From Flavobacterium columnare NBRC 100251 = ATCC 23463 (lineage in GTDB: Bacteria > Bacteroidota > Bacteroidia > Flavobacteriales > Flavobacteriaceae): a stretch of 51,767 bases of DNA. The notes beneath the pieces are model-generated. The model had not been told where the DNA came from. It searched no databases and worked only from the letters and a program-made list of their open reading frames with translations. Both the position numbers and the translations under genes were made by a program. This document shows, piece by piece, positions 36,324 through 46,133 of the stretch. Within the stretch, counting starts at the first letter, position 1. Every line of letters starts with the position of its first letter. The stretch covers positions 1-51,767 of the forward strand of contig NZ_PCMX01000041.1 of assembly GCF_002530675.1 (NCBI RefSeq). Reading direction: 5' to 3'.

Positions 36324-37232
36324 TTATTTTTTACACATCTGATTTAAAAAACCACTTAATTCCCTTGTAAAAATAGTGGCTCCCATCTTATTCAAATGCG
36401 ATTCATCGTAAAAATACAATTTGTTTTGATAAACAGAATTTGTTGTATCGTAAACAAAAAACTTAGAATTATTAAGAGCCAAATCACGTATTCTATTTTC
36501 AAAAGCGCTACTATGTGCTGCAAAATTGGGTGAAAAGACAAAAACTACTTGAATATTATTAACCACACATTGTTTTAGGATAGATTGATAAGCTGTATTT
36601 TTAATTAATGATTCTCTAGCAATGGAATAGGGGCTAATTTCATATTTATATTTCATTATGAGCTTAGGATTTTTAAAATTAACTGGCATAGAACCACAAG
36701 GAAGTATGGAATCAAATTTTGTGGGCTTACGTTCTAAAGTAAAATTAGTTTTATTCAGTCGCGACAAACACATGAACCAAGATGTAAAATTACGATCTCC
36801 TCTATTAATTAATTCTTGATTTATGTAGTTATATTTCACTAATGGATACAATCTATCCAAACGATACGTTATAGAAGTTGTTGGAATTAACTCAAATGGC
36901 TCATCGACTGAAAAAATGATAGTTTTAGGCTTCTTATTATACTTTAATAATGTTTTTAAAATAAAATTATGGAACTCTACGTCTGAACCTGGAAAAGCAA
37001 TATTATAAGCCGATTGTCCTGTTTCTTTTTCTATTTGACTTGCAATGATATTCATTGCACCACGTGAAGATCCTAAAACAATAATATCTTTATTAATTTT
37101 CCCTTGTAGGAGTAATTCAATTCGGTTATCTACTTGATAGTTAGGCGACAGATGGATAAATACATAAAAAAGCTTGTCAATTATAAAAAAAACAGCTGCA
37201 AATAGAAACAACTTACGTAAAAACTTTTTCAT
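36324..37232 (-). CDS. SGNH-hydrolase-like membrane-anchored protein (MBOAT partner)
   Basis: A 302-residue protein with an N-terminal anchor (about 8-24) and an extracytoplasmic SGNH-like domain: IIVLGSSRGAMNI (block I) and FYDESHLNKMGATIFTREL, with the catalytic-type Asp-x-x-His (DESH). Its neighbour just one base upstream is an MBOAT acyltransferase, the pairing seen in AlgI/AlgX and DltB/DltD-like systems. It probably transfers acetyl groups to the polysaccharide in the periplasm. A paralogue with a damaged 5' end is at 31897. Confidence 0.8.
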   Translation of the reverse strand: MKKFLRKLFLFAAVFFIIDKLFYVFIHLSPNYQVDNRIELLLQGKINKDIIVLGSSRGAMNIIASQIEKETGQSAYNIAFPGSDVEFHNFILKTLLKYNKKPKTIIFSVDEPFELIPTTSITYRLDRLYPLVKYNYINQELINRGDRNFTSWFMCLSRLNKTNFTLERKPTKFDSILPCGSMPVNFKNPKLIMKYKYEISPYSIARESLIKNTAYQSILKQCVVNNIQVVFVFSPNFAAHSSAFENRIRDLALNNSKFFVYDTTNSVYQNKLYFYDESHLNKMGATIFTRELSGFLNQMCKK

Positions 37233-37233
37233 G

Positions 37234-38670
37234 CTAAAATTGAAAATAAATAAATTTTTGTTCTTTGGTTCCTAAAATAAAAATAGCGATTAACAAAACC
37301 ATATAAAATGACCAACGAAAAGCTTTAGACCAATTGAATCCAAAAGTAGCTAGAGCATAATCATTTTTCCTTCCAATCCACTCTATAGTCATAAAAACAA
37401 AAATAAGTACTATCATATTTTTTGGTCTTACCTCTGGAAGGCTCAACAATTGTCTGGTAAATATAGATCTTATGTATTGAAGAGCGTGTGTTAAATTATT
37501 AGCCCTAAAAAATATCCAAGCAAAAACGGTTAACATAAAAGTAACTGCCATAGCTAAAAACTCTCTAATGGAAGGGAGAGTACCCTCTTCTGCTACTATG
37601 TTAATATTATTTCTATTTTTATTAGACAACAACAAGGGTAAAAAGTAAATGGCATTTAACAATCCCCAAATAATAAAGGTCCAATTAGCACCATGCCAAA
37701 ATCCACTAACTAAAAATATGGCAAAAGTATTGCGAATTTGCATCCATTTTCCTCCTTTACTTCCCCCTAATGGTATGTACAAATAATCTTTAAACCAAGA
37801 CGACAAGGAGATATGCCAACGACGCCAAAACTCGGCTATATCTCTTGAAAAATAGGGAAATGAAAAATTCTTTAACAATTCAATACCAAATAATCTTGAA
37901 GTTCCTAGAGCAATATCCGAATAGCCTGAAAAATCACCATAAATTTGAAACGTAAAAAATAATGCGCCCATAACTAGTGTACTCCCCGAATAGATCTCAG
38001 AATTATTAAAGATTAAATTAGCATACTCAGCACAATTATCTGCGATTACAATCTTTTTAAATAAACCCCATAGAATTTGCCGCAAACCATCTACAGCTTG
38101 CGCATAACCAAACTTACGTTCTTTTTTTATTTGAGGTAATAAATGGGTAGCTCGCTCAATTGGTCCAGCAACCAAAAGTGGAAAATAAGATACAAAAACG
38201 GAATAGGCAACAAAATTTTTCTCCGCAGAAATTCTTCTTTTATACACATCAATTACATAAGAAAGTCCGTGAAAAGTGTAAAAGGAAATACCAACAGGTA
38301 AAATTATATTTAAAGACCAACTGTTAATCTGAATTCCAAAGGCTCGAAACAAATCAGAAAAAGAACTGGAAAAAAAATTAAAATACTTGAATACACCTAG
38401 AAAACCAAGATTAATACCAATACTCAACCAAAACCAAAACTTTCTCCTCCTTTTCGAATTACTTCTTTCAATTTGGATTGCAGAATAATAATCCAAAAGA
38501 GTAGAAAATACAAGTAAAAAAAGAAAACGCCAATCCCAACGAGAATAAAAATAATAACTGGCCACTAATAACAATAAATTTTGCCACTTTAAACTTTTTG
38601 AAGCAAAGAACCAATACAAAATAAATATGAGTAAAAAAAATAAAGAAAAATCTATAGAATTAAACAACAT
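37234..38670 (-). CDS. MBOAT-family O-acyltransferase (AlgI/DltB-like)
   Basis: This 478-residue inner-membrane protein moves acyl groups across the membrane for O-acetylation of surface glycans. It has about ten or more membrane segments and the family signature FWRRWHISLSSWFKDYLYIP followed by LGGSKGG and VSGFWHGANWTFIIWG, where the His of FWHGA is the conserved active-site histidine. PLLVAGPIERA is also typical. It overlaps nothing but is tightly packed between a glycosyltransferase and the SGNH gene. Confidence 0.93.
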   Translation of the reverse strand: MLFNSIDFSLFFLLIFILYWFFASKSLKWQNLLLLVASYYFYSRWDWRFLFLLVFSTLLDYYSAIQIERSNSKRRRKFWFWLSIGINLGFLGVFKYFNFFSSSFSDLFRAFGIQINSWSLNIILPVGISFYTFHGLSYVIDVYKRRISAEKNFVAYSVFVSYFPLLVAGPIERATHLLPQIKKERKFGYAQAVDGLRQILWGLFKKIVIADNCAEYANLIFNNSEIYSGSTLVMGALFFTFQIYGDFSGYSDIALGTSRLFGIELLKNFSFPYFSRDIAEFWRRWHISLSSWFKDYLYIPLGGSKGGKWMQIRNTFAIFLVSGFWHGANWTFIIWGLLNAIYFLPLLLSNKNRNNINIVAEEGTLPSIREFLAMAVTFMLTVFAWIFFRANNLTHALQYIRSIFTRQLLSLPEVRPKNMIVLIFVFMTIEWIGRKNDYALATFGFNWSKAFRWSFYMVLLIAIFILGTKEQKFIYFQF

Positions 38671-38673
38671 AAA

Positions 38674-39552
38674 CTAATAAGATAAAGATTGGAGTGTTCT
38701 AACTTTTTGTAAAAGAGTGTCAGCAACGGGCTTTCTAAATTTTTTTTTCTCTCTATAATGAACAAAAATATGATTTAATGCTTGAACATACAACTTCAAA
38801 TAAGTCGCATCTTTAAGACCATACTTTTTAAGATTATGAAACAAAAACTTCAATATGGGAAGTAAAGGCTTCCGATAATAGTTTAAAAAAATAAAAAAGG
38901 TGTTTTGCAATTGCTTTTGAAAACGGTAATAATTCTTTCCTTGTTTTTTTCTCTTAATAAGATCTACCCGATGATTTACTATGATTTGATTGGTATACCA
39001 TATTTCATAACCTAAATTTAATACTTCTAAGGAGAGACAGGTTTCTTCTCCATAAATATCGATCCATACAGGAAATCCTTTTGTTTTTTCATAAACTGAT
39101 TTTTTTATGGCAAATCCGCATCCTATAAATTCATTTGTTTCGTACCATTGAACAGGTTCTTGATAGGAATCTAGGGCAGCTTGATCCGTTTTAAAGATCC
39201 CTTTTACTTCCTTAAACGCCAATATTCCAATAACTGAAGTTGTAAACAAAGCTCGTATTTGTTCCTTGTAATTCGTTGAAATCAAATGAGCGTCATCATC
39301 TAATCCAATTAAATATTTACCCATGGCATGAGGGTATAAAAAAGCTCTGGCAGGTGAAGCTGATATTCGTGTTTTACCAGAGTACCACTTTACCCATGAA
39401 AATTCTTCTTTTAACGTTTCTGTTTCAGGACAAGCATCAATATAAACTAAAACTTCGTCATTTTTTAGATCAATGGCTTGTTTTAGAATTGATAACGTTT
39501 TGCTTAGATCATCAGTACGATTATGTGTTACTATGAGGTACGAGAACTCCAT
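38674..39552 (-). CDS. Glycosyltransferase family 2
   Basis: A 292-residue GT-A enzyme: MEFSYLIVTHNRTDDLSKTL, VLVYIDACPETETL, the DDD metal site in YLIGLDDDAHLIS, GCGFAIKKSVYEKTKGFPVW and YGEETCLSLEVLNLGYEIWY. The C-terminus is basic and helical. It overlaps the upstream GT4 gene by 22 bases. Donor unknown. Confidence 0.88.
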   Translation of the reverse strand: MEFSYLIVTHNRTDDLSKTLSILKQAIDLKNDEVLVYIDACPETETLKEEFSWVKWYSGKTRISASPARAFLYPHAMGKYLIGLDDDAHLISTNYKEQIRALFTTSVIGILAFKEVKGIFKTDQAALDSYQEPVQWYETNEFIGCGFAIKKSVYEKTKGFPVWIDIYGEETCLSLEVLNLGYEIWYTNQIIVNHRVDLIKRKKQGKNYYRFQKQLQNTFFIFLNYYRKPLLPILKFLFHNLKKYGLKDATYLKLYVQALNHIFVHYREKKKFRKPVADTLLQKVRTLQSLSY

Positions 39553-40697
39553 TCATTTGATATTTGAAGATACAAATCTACTATTTTTGACTTAAGAAAG
39601 ACTCTATCATAATGGTAATTAGCATTGACTATATTTATTTCTTGGGCTTTTTTACGCAACTGAAGATCTTGTAATGCTTGTAAAATTAAATTAGCTATTT
39701 CTTGCTCATTTTTTGGATCTTGAATTAAAAATCCATTATGTCCATTTTGAATCACTTCTTCTGTTACACCTCCTGGGTTTGACTGTATGGGAAAAGCTCC
39801 CATTCCCATTGCTTCTAGAAGGGCATTGGGCATACCATCAGACAAACTATTGGCTAAATGTAGTGCACTTTTGCCCATATAATCTAACAAAATGGCATTG
39901 GGTATATATTTTTTCCTAGCGAAAATTTGCACTTTTTCTTGATTAAATAACGGTTTTGACTGCAAATAATTTACAACAACAGCATCTGCACTGTATACTA
40001 ACAAATCATATTTTTTGAATAGAGTTGGAATGTATTTTTCTATAGATTTCAATATAACTAGGGCTTTCCCTACTCCATCTTCATATCCTTTTACCATTAT
40101 AGTTGTTCTATTTTCAACAGCCAAGATGGATTCTTTAGGATAGTCAATTCCTCCATTACCTGGATAAATACCTAAAAAATTGGATTTAAAACCTAGTTGT
40201 AACGCTTTTCCATAGTCTCTACCACAATCTGTTATTAAATAATCTACTCTATTTAAAAATTGTTGTACAAAAGAAGTGTCAAGTCCTAGACGTTCGTATT
40301 GAAATAAATCACTCCCCCATGAGGAATATACTAAAGGAATGGTCTTGTTTTTTTTTAATACGGAAAAGACAGGATGCCCTGCTAATTGCATTTCAAATAC
40401 ATGAATAATATCAGGTTGTATTTTATTGATTAGCTGCGAAAAAATAGTAGTTACCGATCGCTCATTTTTTTTTTGAATGGTGAAATAAAAACTTGGCAAA
40501 TATTTTTTAATTTTTTGTCGAAATGGATAGTTCCATTTCATTTTCCAACCTGGATATTGTTTTACCCAACTAATTTTATCCGAAAACCCTGCACCATCTG
40601 TAATATCAAACCAATGTACTTCATAGCCTGTTTCTTTCAATTGATTAGTCCATTGAAAAAAATGATGATTGGGTATGGCGACTAAAAGTATTTTCAT
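39531..40697 (-). CDS. Glycosyltransferase family 4
   Basis: A 388-residue GT-B enzyme. DIIHVFEMQLAGHPVF and VYSSWGSDLFQYERLG lie in the N-terminal half. The donor half ends SLSDGMPNALLEAMGMGAFP, carrying the E-x7-E type motif with Asp in place of the first Glu, then GGVTEEVI. It is 4 bases from the next gene and is packed into the locus. Specificity cannot be read. Confidence 0.86.
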   Translation of the reverse strand: MKILLVAIPNHHFFQWTNQLKETGYEVHWFDITDGAGFSDKISWVKQYPGWKMKWNYPFRQKIKKYLPSFYFTIQKKNERSVTTIFSQLINKIQPDIIHVFEMQLAGHPVFSVLKKNKTIPLVYSSWGSDLFQYERLGLDTSFVQQFLNRVDYLITDCGRDYGKALQLGFKSNFLGIYPGNGGIDYPKESILAVENRTTIMVKGYEDGVGKALVILKSIEKYIPTLFKKYDLLVYSADAVVVNYLQSKPLFNQEKVQIFARKKYIPNAILLDYMGKSALHLANSLSDGMPNALLEAMGMGAFPIQSNPGGVTEEVIQNGHNGFLIQDPKNEQEIANLILQALQDLQLRKKAQEINIVNANYHYDRVFLKSKIVDLYLQISNEWSSRTS

Positions 40698-40701
40698 CCG
40701 A

Positions 40702-41868
40702 CTAATTTAAAAGTTTTTGATAAGCCTCATTAAATTGTTGAATTGAAAAATGAGCCCGCGCATATTTTCTACAATTATTACTTAATTCTTGTATTAATGA
40801 AGGCTGCTTAATTAAATGACATAAATGTGTAACTAAATTTGCTATAATTTTATCTTCTTCTAATTCATCTATTAAATATCCCGTAATACCATTTTTAATA
40901 TGAGAATCAACACCCCCAACATTTGTGGTGACAGGAATACAACCAAAACTCATCCCTTCCATAAAAACCATCGGAAAACCTTCATAAACAGAAGTCAATA
41001 CTAAAATTGAGGTGGAAGCATAAACATCATTTAAAATTTTGGTATCGTGTATATCTCCTAATAGGACAACACCATGACTTTCTATGATTTTTTGATTTGA
41101 TATAGTTCCGCTTCCTGCCATAAAAAATTGTACTTCTGGAAACTGTTGACGAACATTTTGAGCTGTTTTTAAAAAAATCTCAGGTCTTTTTTCTTCTGAC
41201 CATCTTCCTATAAATCCAATTCTAATTAATTCCTTCTTTATTTTAAGATCAGGATTAGGTAAAATTACTCCATTTGAAATAATTTGAATACGCTCTTGTA
41301 ATGAATCTACTCCAGCAATTTTATAATAACATAATACCGTGTTCAATGCCTCTTGATTAATGACAATTCTATGATCTATATACGGAGCAGACTCTACAAC
41401 TAATGACGCTCTATAATCATCATAACTAAAGGCATGGAACAAGTCCAATCGCTTAATATGAGTTGAAATTGATGGTAAAAGTTCATAAAAATAGTCGGAA
41501 TTAGCCCCAAATACTTTTTTAAGTGAGGTACTGGTATTTATTTTTTTTAACAAATATTTATTCAAAATCAAATTCAGTCGAACATTTCTTTTATTTAAAA
41601 TAGAATTCAATTCTACATAATGTGCATAGGAACTAAAAGATGGTAATAAAGCTTTTGTTGCTGATGCTTTAGTAAAAATGACTAATATTTTTTTTTGTGC
41701 AAGAGCAGCTACAATAGAAGAATGAACACGCTCAGCTCCTCCAGTATGGTAATACGGAAAAAAGAACACTATTTCTACTTCATTCCATACAGAATTTAAC
41801 TTTCGTGTTAAGTGTATAAAGTGTAAATAGCCTTGAATTAATTTCAGTATTTGTTTAACTTTATGCAT
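40702..41868 (-). CDS. Glycosyltransferase family 4
   Basis: A 388-residue GT-B enzyme. EIVFFFPYYHTGGAERVHSS is the GT4 acceptor-loop motif, IGFIGRWSEEKRPEIFLKTA opens the donor domain and SVYEGFPMVFMEGMSFGCIP holds the E-x7-E motif. The first 25 residues may be a membrane-binding helix. It overlaps the methyltransferase gene by 8 bases. Confidence 0.88.
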   Translation of the reverse strand: MHKVKQILKLIQGYLHFIHLTRKLNSVWNEVEIVFFFPYYHTGGAERVHSSIVAALAQKKILVIFTKASATKALLPSFSSYAHYVELNSILNKRNVRLNLILNKYLLKKINTSTSLKKVFGANSDYFYELLPSISTHIKRLDLFHAFSYDDYRASLVVESAPYIDHRIVINQEALNTVLCYYKIAGVDSLQERIQIISNGVILPNPDLKIKKELIRIGFIGRWSEEKRPEIFLKTAQNVRQQFPEVQFFMAGSGTISNQKIIESHGVVLLGDIHDTKILNDVYASTSILVLTSVYEGFPMVFMEGMSFGCIPVTTNVGGVDSHIKNGITGYLIDELEEDKIIANLVTHLCHLIKQPSLIQELSNNCRKYARAHFSIQQFNEAYQKLLN

Positions 41869-42517
41869 TCGTTTTTACTGCTCTACAGCATACCATAGTA
41901 TCTCCCTCTAAAAGAAGAATTTCTTCTACTTTAAGTGAGGTATATTTTTCTATTACATTCTTCAAGGTAAATGGACTGAACCAATAATTATGATCTGGGT
42001 GAACTATTTCTATAAACGAATCATCTTCGTAATGGTTGCGTTTTATATGACGCTTAGAAAAACAATTTGGTGCGGTAATGTAAAACGTTTGAGCGTTTAC
42101 ACTTTCTATTCCTTCTAAAAAAGTTCTAACATTATCTACATGTTCAATAGTTTCTGGAACTATACATATATCGTAACGATTCTCTTTTAAATCGTTAAAA
42201 TTAGAAAAATAGGGTTGATCTACGTGAGCTTTTAAATGCTCAAGTCCTTCTACATCTACATCAAAACCATGAATAGATCGAGTTACTTTTGACAGAAAAA
42301 TATGTAAATTATATTCTGGTTTAAAAATGGGCCAATCATTACATCCGAAATGAATTATATCTTTTCCATCACATATTTGCTTGAAAAATTCAAATCGGTT
42401 TTCTATACTCTTTTTATTTACATATTGTACCCAAAAACCATCAATTCTTTGGTACATGGGTAATTCTTTAACAAAGATTTTTTTGTATAGTTTTTTTAAT
42501 TCGTTAATCATAATCAT
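41861..42517 (-). CDS. Class I SAM-dependent methyltransferase
   Basis: A 218-residue protein of the Methyltransf_11/23 type. Motif I is degenerate (IIHFGCNDWP), the acidic loop follows in IHGFDVDVEGLEHLKAH, and RYDICIVPETIEHVDNVRTF is the typical motif II/III region. The HPDHNYWFSPFTLKNVIEKY segment resembles methyltransferases of polysaccharide loci. O-methylation of a sugar is likely, perhaps at the chain end. Neighbours overlap on both sides. Confidence 0.82.
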   Translation of the reverse strand: MIMINELKKLYKKIFVKELPMYQRIDGFWVQYVNKKSIENRFEFFKQICDGKDIIHFGCNDWPIFKPEYNLHIFLSKVTRSIHGFDVDVEGLEHLKAHVDQPYFSNFNDLKENRYDICIVPETIEHVDNVRTFLEGIESVNAQTFYITAPNCFSKRHIKRNHYEDDSFIEIVHPDHNYWFSPFTLKNVIEKYTSLKVEEILLLEGDTMVCCRAVKTNA

Positions 42518-43548
42518 TTCCCAATAAAATTAAATATTTGTTCTCGGGTTAATCCTTTTTTTTGTAGTATATATCGGGTAACTCTTGTCTTTTTTAAAAT
42601 TCGTTTAAACAAAATTTGTTTCAAATAAAAAGCTATTCTAGTTCTTTTAAGCATTGGTAAGTGGGTATAAGAACGATACCTGATAACTTCTTGATATAAT
42701 GAGTCAAAACGTTTTTGCATCCATGGCTCATATATATTTCCTAAGTGAAAAGCAAAATTGTCATCAGTTGATAAACGATACCCATCATTTTTTAAAACGG
42801 GTAAGTCTGTATATTTATACTCACTATCTCCCAAAATTTTGTAAATACTGTTTTCTTTGGGTAAATTTTGAAATACTTCGCGTTTGTAGGTAGCGCAAAA
42901 ATGAGGACATCCTACTACTGCTTTTACTCCATTGGTAGCATGTAATTTTAGAATGGTATCTTTCCATGTGGGTTCTAGCCATAACCATCCTAAACTTTTG
43001 GCAAACATTTCCAATTCCTCTTCGTTAGTCACGGATTCAAATTGTAATTTTGAACTAAAAAAATAATCAAACCAAATATTATGGGTAAGTTCAAAATGCT
43101 TTCTAAAAACAGGAACTGGACTAACGGCCCCTGCTTTTGGGAAAGATTCAAATATTTTTACTACTTGTTCTTCCCATCTGTTTTGAAACAATACATCAGC
43201 ATCGGTAATAGTAATCAATCGTTCTTCTGTTGTTCGTAAAGCTTTCAAAATACTGTTTATTTTGCCAATTCCTTCTCTTTCTATTATTAATTCATCTATA
43301 GATCCTTTGGAATATAAAATACTTAAACGCTGATTAATTAGTACTGAACTGCCATTGCTTATCACTGAAATCTTTAAAGGTGAATAAGCTGTTTTACGAA
43401 CGGAATGTAAACAAATTTCAAATATTCGAAAAGCATCTTTGTAATAGTCTTCTTCATGTGGAATATGTAAAGGAATTATGACACGATGATCACAAGCAGT
43501 TCGTTCCACCAGTTTCCCTATTTTTGTGGGATTATCTCCTAAACGCAT
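42514..43548 (-). CDS. Glycosyltransferase, GT-A (family 2-like)
   Basis: A 344-residue GT-A type enzyme. ISVISNGSSVLINQRL and IITITDADVLF-like LITITDADVLFQNRWEEQVV give the DxD site (DAD), AGAVSPVPVF and GCPHFCATYKREVFQ follow, and STDDNFAFHLG lies near the end. The C-terminal 80 residues are basic. It overlaps the methyltransferase gene by 4 bases and starts one base from the SDR gene. Less standard than the other GT2 proteins. Confidence 0.78.
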   Translation of the reverse strand: MRLGDNPTKIGKLVERTACDHRVIIPLHIPHEEDYYKDAFRIFEICLHSVRKTAYSPLKISVISNGSSVLINQRLSILYSKGSIDELIIEREGIGKINSILKALRTTEERLITITDADVLFQNRWEEQVVKIFESFPKAGAVSPVPVFRKHFELTHNIWFDYFFSSKLQFESVTNEEELEMFAKSLGWLWLEPTWKDTILKLHATNGVKAVVGCPHFCATYKREVFQNLPKENSIYKILGDSEYKYTDLPVLKNDGYRLSTDDNFAFHLGNIYEPWMQKRFDSLYQEVIRYRSYTHLPMLKRTRIAFYLKQILFKRILKKTRVTRYILQKKGLTREQIFNFIGK

Positions 43549-43549
43549 A

Positions 43550-44479
43550 TTAATTAGGTTTTTTATAAAAGGCTGTCAATTTAGCTATCCCTTCCTCTAA
43601 AGTTATCAAATCTTTATTTAATATGGAAAGCATTTTTGAATTATCGGGACATCTTCTGGCCATATCTCCTTCTGGCAGAGCGGGTAAGAATACTATTTTA
43701 CTTGAAGATTGTGTATGCTTAATAATTTCTTCTGCTAAAGACAAAATTGTTTGTTCTTTATGACTTCCAATATTAATGACATCGTTCATACAAAGTCCTT
43801 CATTTAATATTTTTACGCAAGTTGTAATATTATCATCTACATAACAAAAAGAACGGGTTTGCATTCCGTCTCCATAGATATAAATGGGTTCATTCTTTAA
43901 TGCGGCTTTGACAAATCGGGTAATTACAAAATCTTCGCTCTGATTAGGTCCATAGGTGTTAAAAAATCTAAAAATAGTATAATTTAACCCGTATTCTTGT
44001 TGATAGGACTTAAAAAAGGCTTCCCCTACATTTTTTACAATAGCATAAGGTAATCTTGAGTTTAATGGTGTAGTTTTTTCATTTTGAGGAATTTCAAAAG
44101 GTTCTCCATATACCTCTGAAGAGCTTGAAAAAAATACACGCTCAACACCTGAATTTTTAGACAAACTCAAAATATTTTTAATTCCTTCAATATCTTCTAG
44201 AACAGAAATTGGATTAGCTAATGTGCGTTTTACCCCTACTACAGCTGCATAATGAAAAACATAATTAAAATTATATCGTCCAAAAATGGGTACGATATCG
44301 TTGTATATATTACAATTGGCTTTAATAAACTTCACATTTTCTTTTTGTGGAATTTTATGCAATGAACCCGTAGATAAGTTATCTATAATAACTATATAAT
44401 TTGAGTTGTCTTCTGCTAGTTTACTTGCTAAAGCACTCCCTACATTTCCTGCTCCTCCGGTAATTAAAATATGTGTCAT
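43550..44479 (-). CDS. NAD-dependent sugar-nucleotide epimerase/dehydratase (extended SDR)
   Basis: A 309-residue extended short-chain dehydrogenase. It has the nucleotide motif ITGGAGNVGSA (6-16), VIIDNLSTGS, HYAAVVGVKRTLANP, SSSSEVYGEP and the catalytic YxxxK in RLPYAIVKNVGE. RFFNTYGPNQSEDFVITRFV and RSFCYVDD are of the UDP-glucose 4-epimerase / UDP-glucuronate decarboxylase type. The exact reaction is undetermined. It probably makes a special sugar nucleotide for the glycan. Confidence 0.86.
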   Translation of the reverse strand: MTHILITGGAGNVGSALASKLAEDNSNYIVIIDNLSTGSLHKIPQKENVKFIKANCNIYNDIVPIFGRYNFNYVFHYAAVVGVKRTLANPISVLEDIEGIKNILSLSKNSGVERVFFSSSSEVYGEPFEIPQNEKTTPLNSRLPYAIVKNVGEAFFKSYQQEYGLNYTIFRFFNTYGPNQSEDFVITRFVKAALKNEPIYIYGDGMQTRSFCYVDDNITTCVKILNEGLCMNDVINIGSHKEQTILSLAEEIIKHTQSSSKIVFLPALPEGDMARRCPDNSKMLSILNKDLITLEEGIAKLTAFYKKPN

Positions 44480-44555
44480 TTATTGTTTTATTTTGACTTA
44501 TTATTTACTTTAAAACTCTAAAAATAGAAATAAAAATGAATTACTCATAAGATTT

Positions 44556-45692
44556 TTATTCCTTTAAAAAAGAAGATTTATTTTTATTTTCTATTTTTTG
44601 TAATTCTTTTAGTATTTTACTTGATGTAGTTCCATCTCCATAAGGATTCACAGGTAAAACCTCTCCTTGAAATTTATCCAATAATTCAATTGCTTTTTCA
44701 ACAATTAATTTTTTGTTTGTTCCTACTAAAAATGAAATTCCCGCCTTAACACCTTCTGTTCGTTCTGTAAAAGTTCGAGTAACTAGAACAGGCTTTCCCA
44801 AAGTAGGAGCTTCTTCTTGTATACCTCCTGAGTCTGAAATTATCATAAAAGATTGTTCCATTAACCAAATAAACAATGGGTATTCCGCAGGTTCAATTAG
44901 TAGAATATTTTCTTTTTTTTCTAATAAAGATGTTACAGGAACTAGAACTTTTGGATTTAGATGAACTGGATATACAATTTGAACATCTGCCCTTTTTGCT
45001 AAGGTGAGTAATGCTTCGCAAATCTGAACTAATCCTTTACCAAAATTTTCCCTTCTATGCCCAGTAACTAATATCATTTTCTTAGTAGGATCTAATTGCT
45101 CTTTTAGTTTAGATATAGCCTCATTTTCATATCCTATTTTGATTTTATTTACCGCCCACTTCAAAGCATCAATTACAGTATTACCTACTTCAAAAACAGC
45201 TTCTGGGTTAATAAGTTCTCGTTGTAAATTTGAAACCGATTGAGAAGTAGGAGCAAAATGATAATCCGCAAGCTTAGCCGTTAATTGTCTATTCAATTCC
45301 TCTGGAAATGGAAAATATTTATGAAAAGTTCTTAACCCAGCTTCCACATGTCCTATTTTAATTTGTTTATGAAAAGCCGCTAATGCCACTATTGAGGAAG
45401 TTGTTGTATCTCCATGTACTAACACCAAATCAGGTTTCACTTCATCTAAAACAGGATCAATATGTAATAATATTTTGGCACATAATTGATTCAAACTTTG
45501 GTTAGGTGACATCAAATTTAAATCATAGTCAGGTATAATTTCAAAAAAATCTAACACTTGATCTAACATTTGTCTATGTTGTGCCGTTACACATACTTTT
45601 ACATCAAACGCTTCTTCTTTTAACACATGATATAAAGGTGCCATTTTAATAGCTTCTGGCCTAGTCCCAAAACAAATTAAAATTTTCATCAC
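44556..45692 (-). CDS. wecB: UDP-N-acetylglucosamine 2-epimerase (non-hydrolysing)
   Basis: WecB interconverts UDP-GlcNAc and UDP-ManNAc in the cytoplasm. The 378-residue protein has the family hallmarks: CFGTRPEAIKMAPLYHVL (7-24), LVHGDTTTSS, GHVEAGLRTFHKYFPFPEEL, VTGHRRENFGKGL, ISDSGGIQEEAPTLGKPVL and RTFTERTEG. These fit the non-hydrolysing WecB/MnaA type, not the hydrolysing NeuC. It is preceded by a 441-bp gap, so it may begin a separate transcription unit within the locus. Confidence 0.93.
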   Translation of the reverse strand: MMKILICFGTRPEAIKMAPLYHVLKEEAFDVKVCVTAQHRQMLDQVLDFFEIIPDYDLNLMSPNQSLNQLCAKILLHIDPVLDEVKPDLVLVHGDTTTSSIVALAAFHKQIKIGHVEAGLRTFHKYFPFPEELNRQLTAKLADYHFAPTSQSVSNLQRELINPEAVFEVGNTVIDALKWAVNKIKIGYENEAISKLKEQLDPTKKMILVTGHRRENFGKGLVQICEALLTLAKRADVQIVYPVHLNPKVLVPVTSLLEKKENILLIEPAEYPLFIWLMEQSFMIISDSGGIQEEAPTLGKPVLVTRTFTERTEGVKAGISFLVGTNKKLIVEKAIELLDKFQGEVLPVNPYGDGTTSSKILKELQKIENKNKSSFLKE

Positions 45693-46133
45693 TTTTTTTT
45701 ATTCGTTACAAGAATACTTATATTTTATCAATTTTTCTGAACAAATCTAAGTTTTCTACCTAAATATTTCCTTCTTTTTTATTTTACAATTATTTTAAAA
45801 CAAATAATTAATAGCCTATTGAAAATTTCAAATCTTCATTCATATTTTTAAACAAATGCAAATACTTCAAAATTCTATATCTTGAAAAACAGTGACTCTA
45901 TTGAAATTTAAAAAATATGTTATTAAAATAATCTCATTCAAAAGCTAAAAATTTGATTAAAAAGGAATAGCTTAACTTATCATCAATTTAAATATAAAAA
46001 TATGATAAAATACGAAGAGATTTCTACTTTCTCACTTTCAAAAACAGTCAATAACATATCTCTTTATACAAATTTATTTTATTAAGAAGCAATCAAATAA
46101 GTATTACAAACTAAGCTAGAGATATAGAAAAGA
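45693..46133. other. 441-bp gap inside the polysaccharide locus
   Basis: No coding sequence was recognised on either strand, although all other genes of the locus are tightly packed or overlapping. On the minus strand TAGATTTG (45742-45749) fits a -7 element about 50 bases upstream of wecB, but no TTG box was seen at 19-21 bases. The gap may carry the wecB promoter or the scar of a lost gene. Confidence 0.45.

Noticed and set aside
44556..45692. WecB-type epimerase as the missing NeuC for sialic acid synthesis
   Set aside because: Its motifs (GTRPEAIKMAPL, GHVEAGLRT, VTGHRREN) are those of the non-hydrolysing enzyme, which yields UDP-ManNAc and not free ManNAc.
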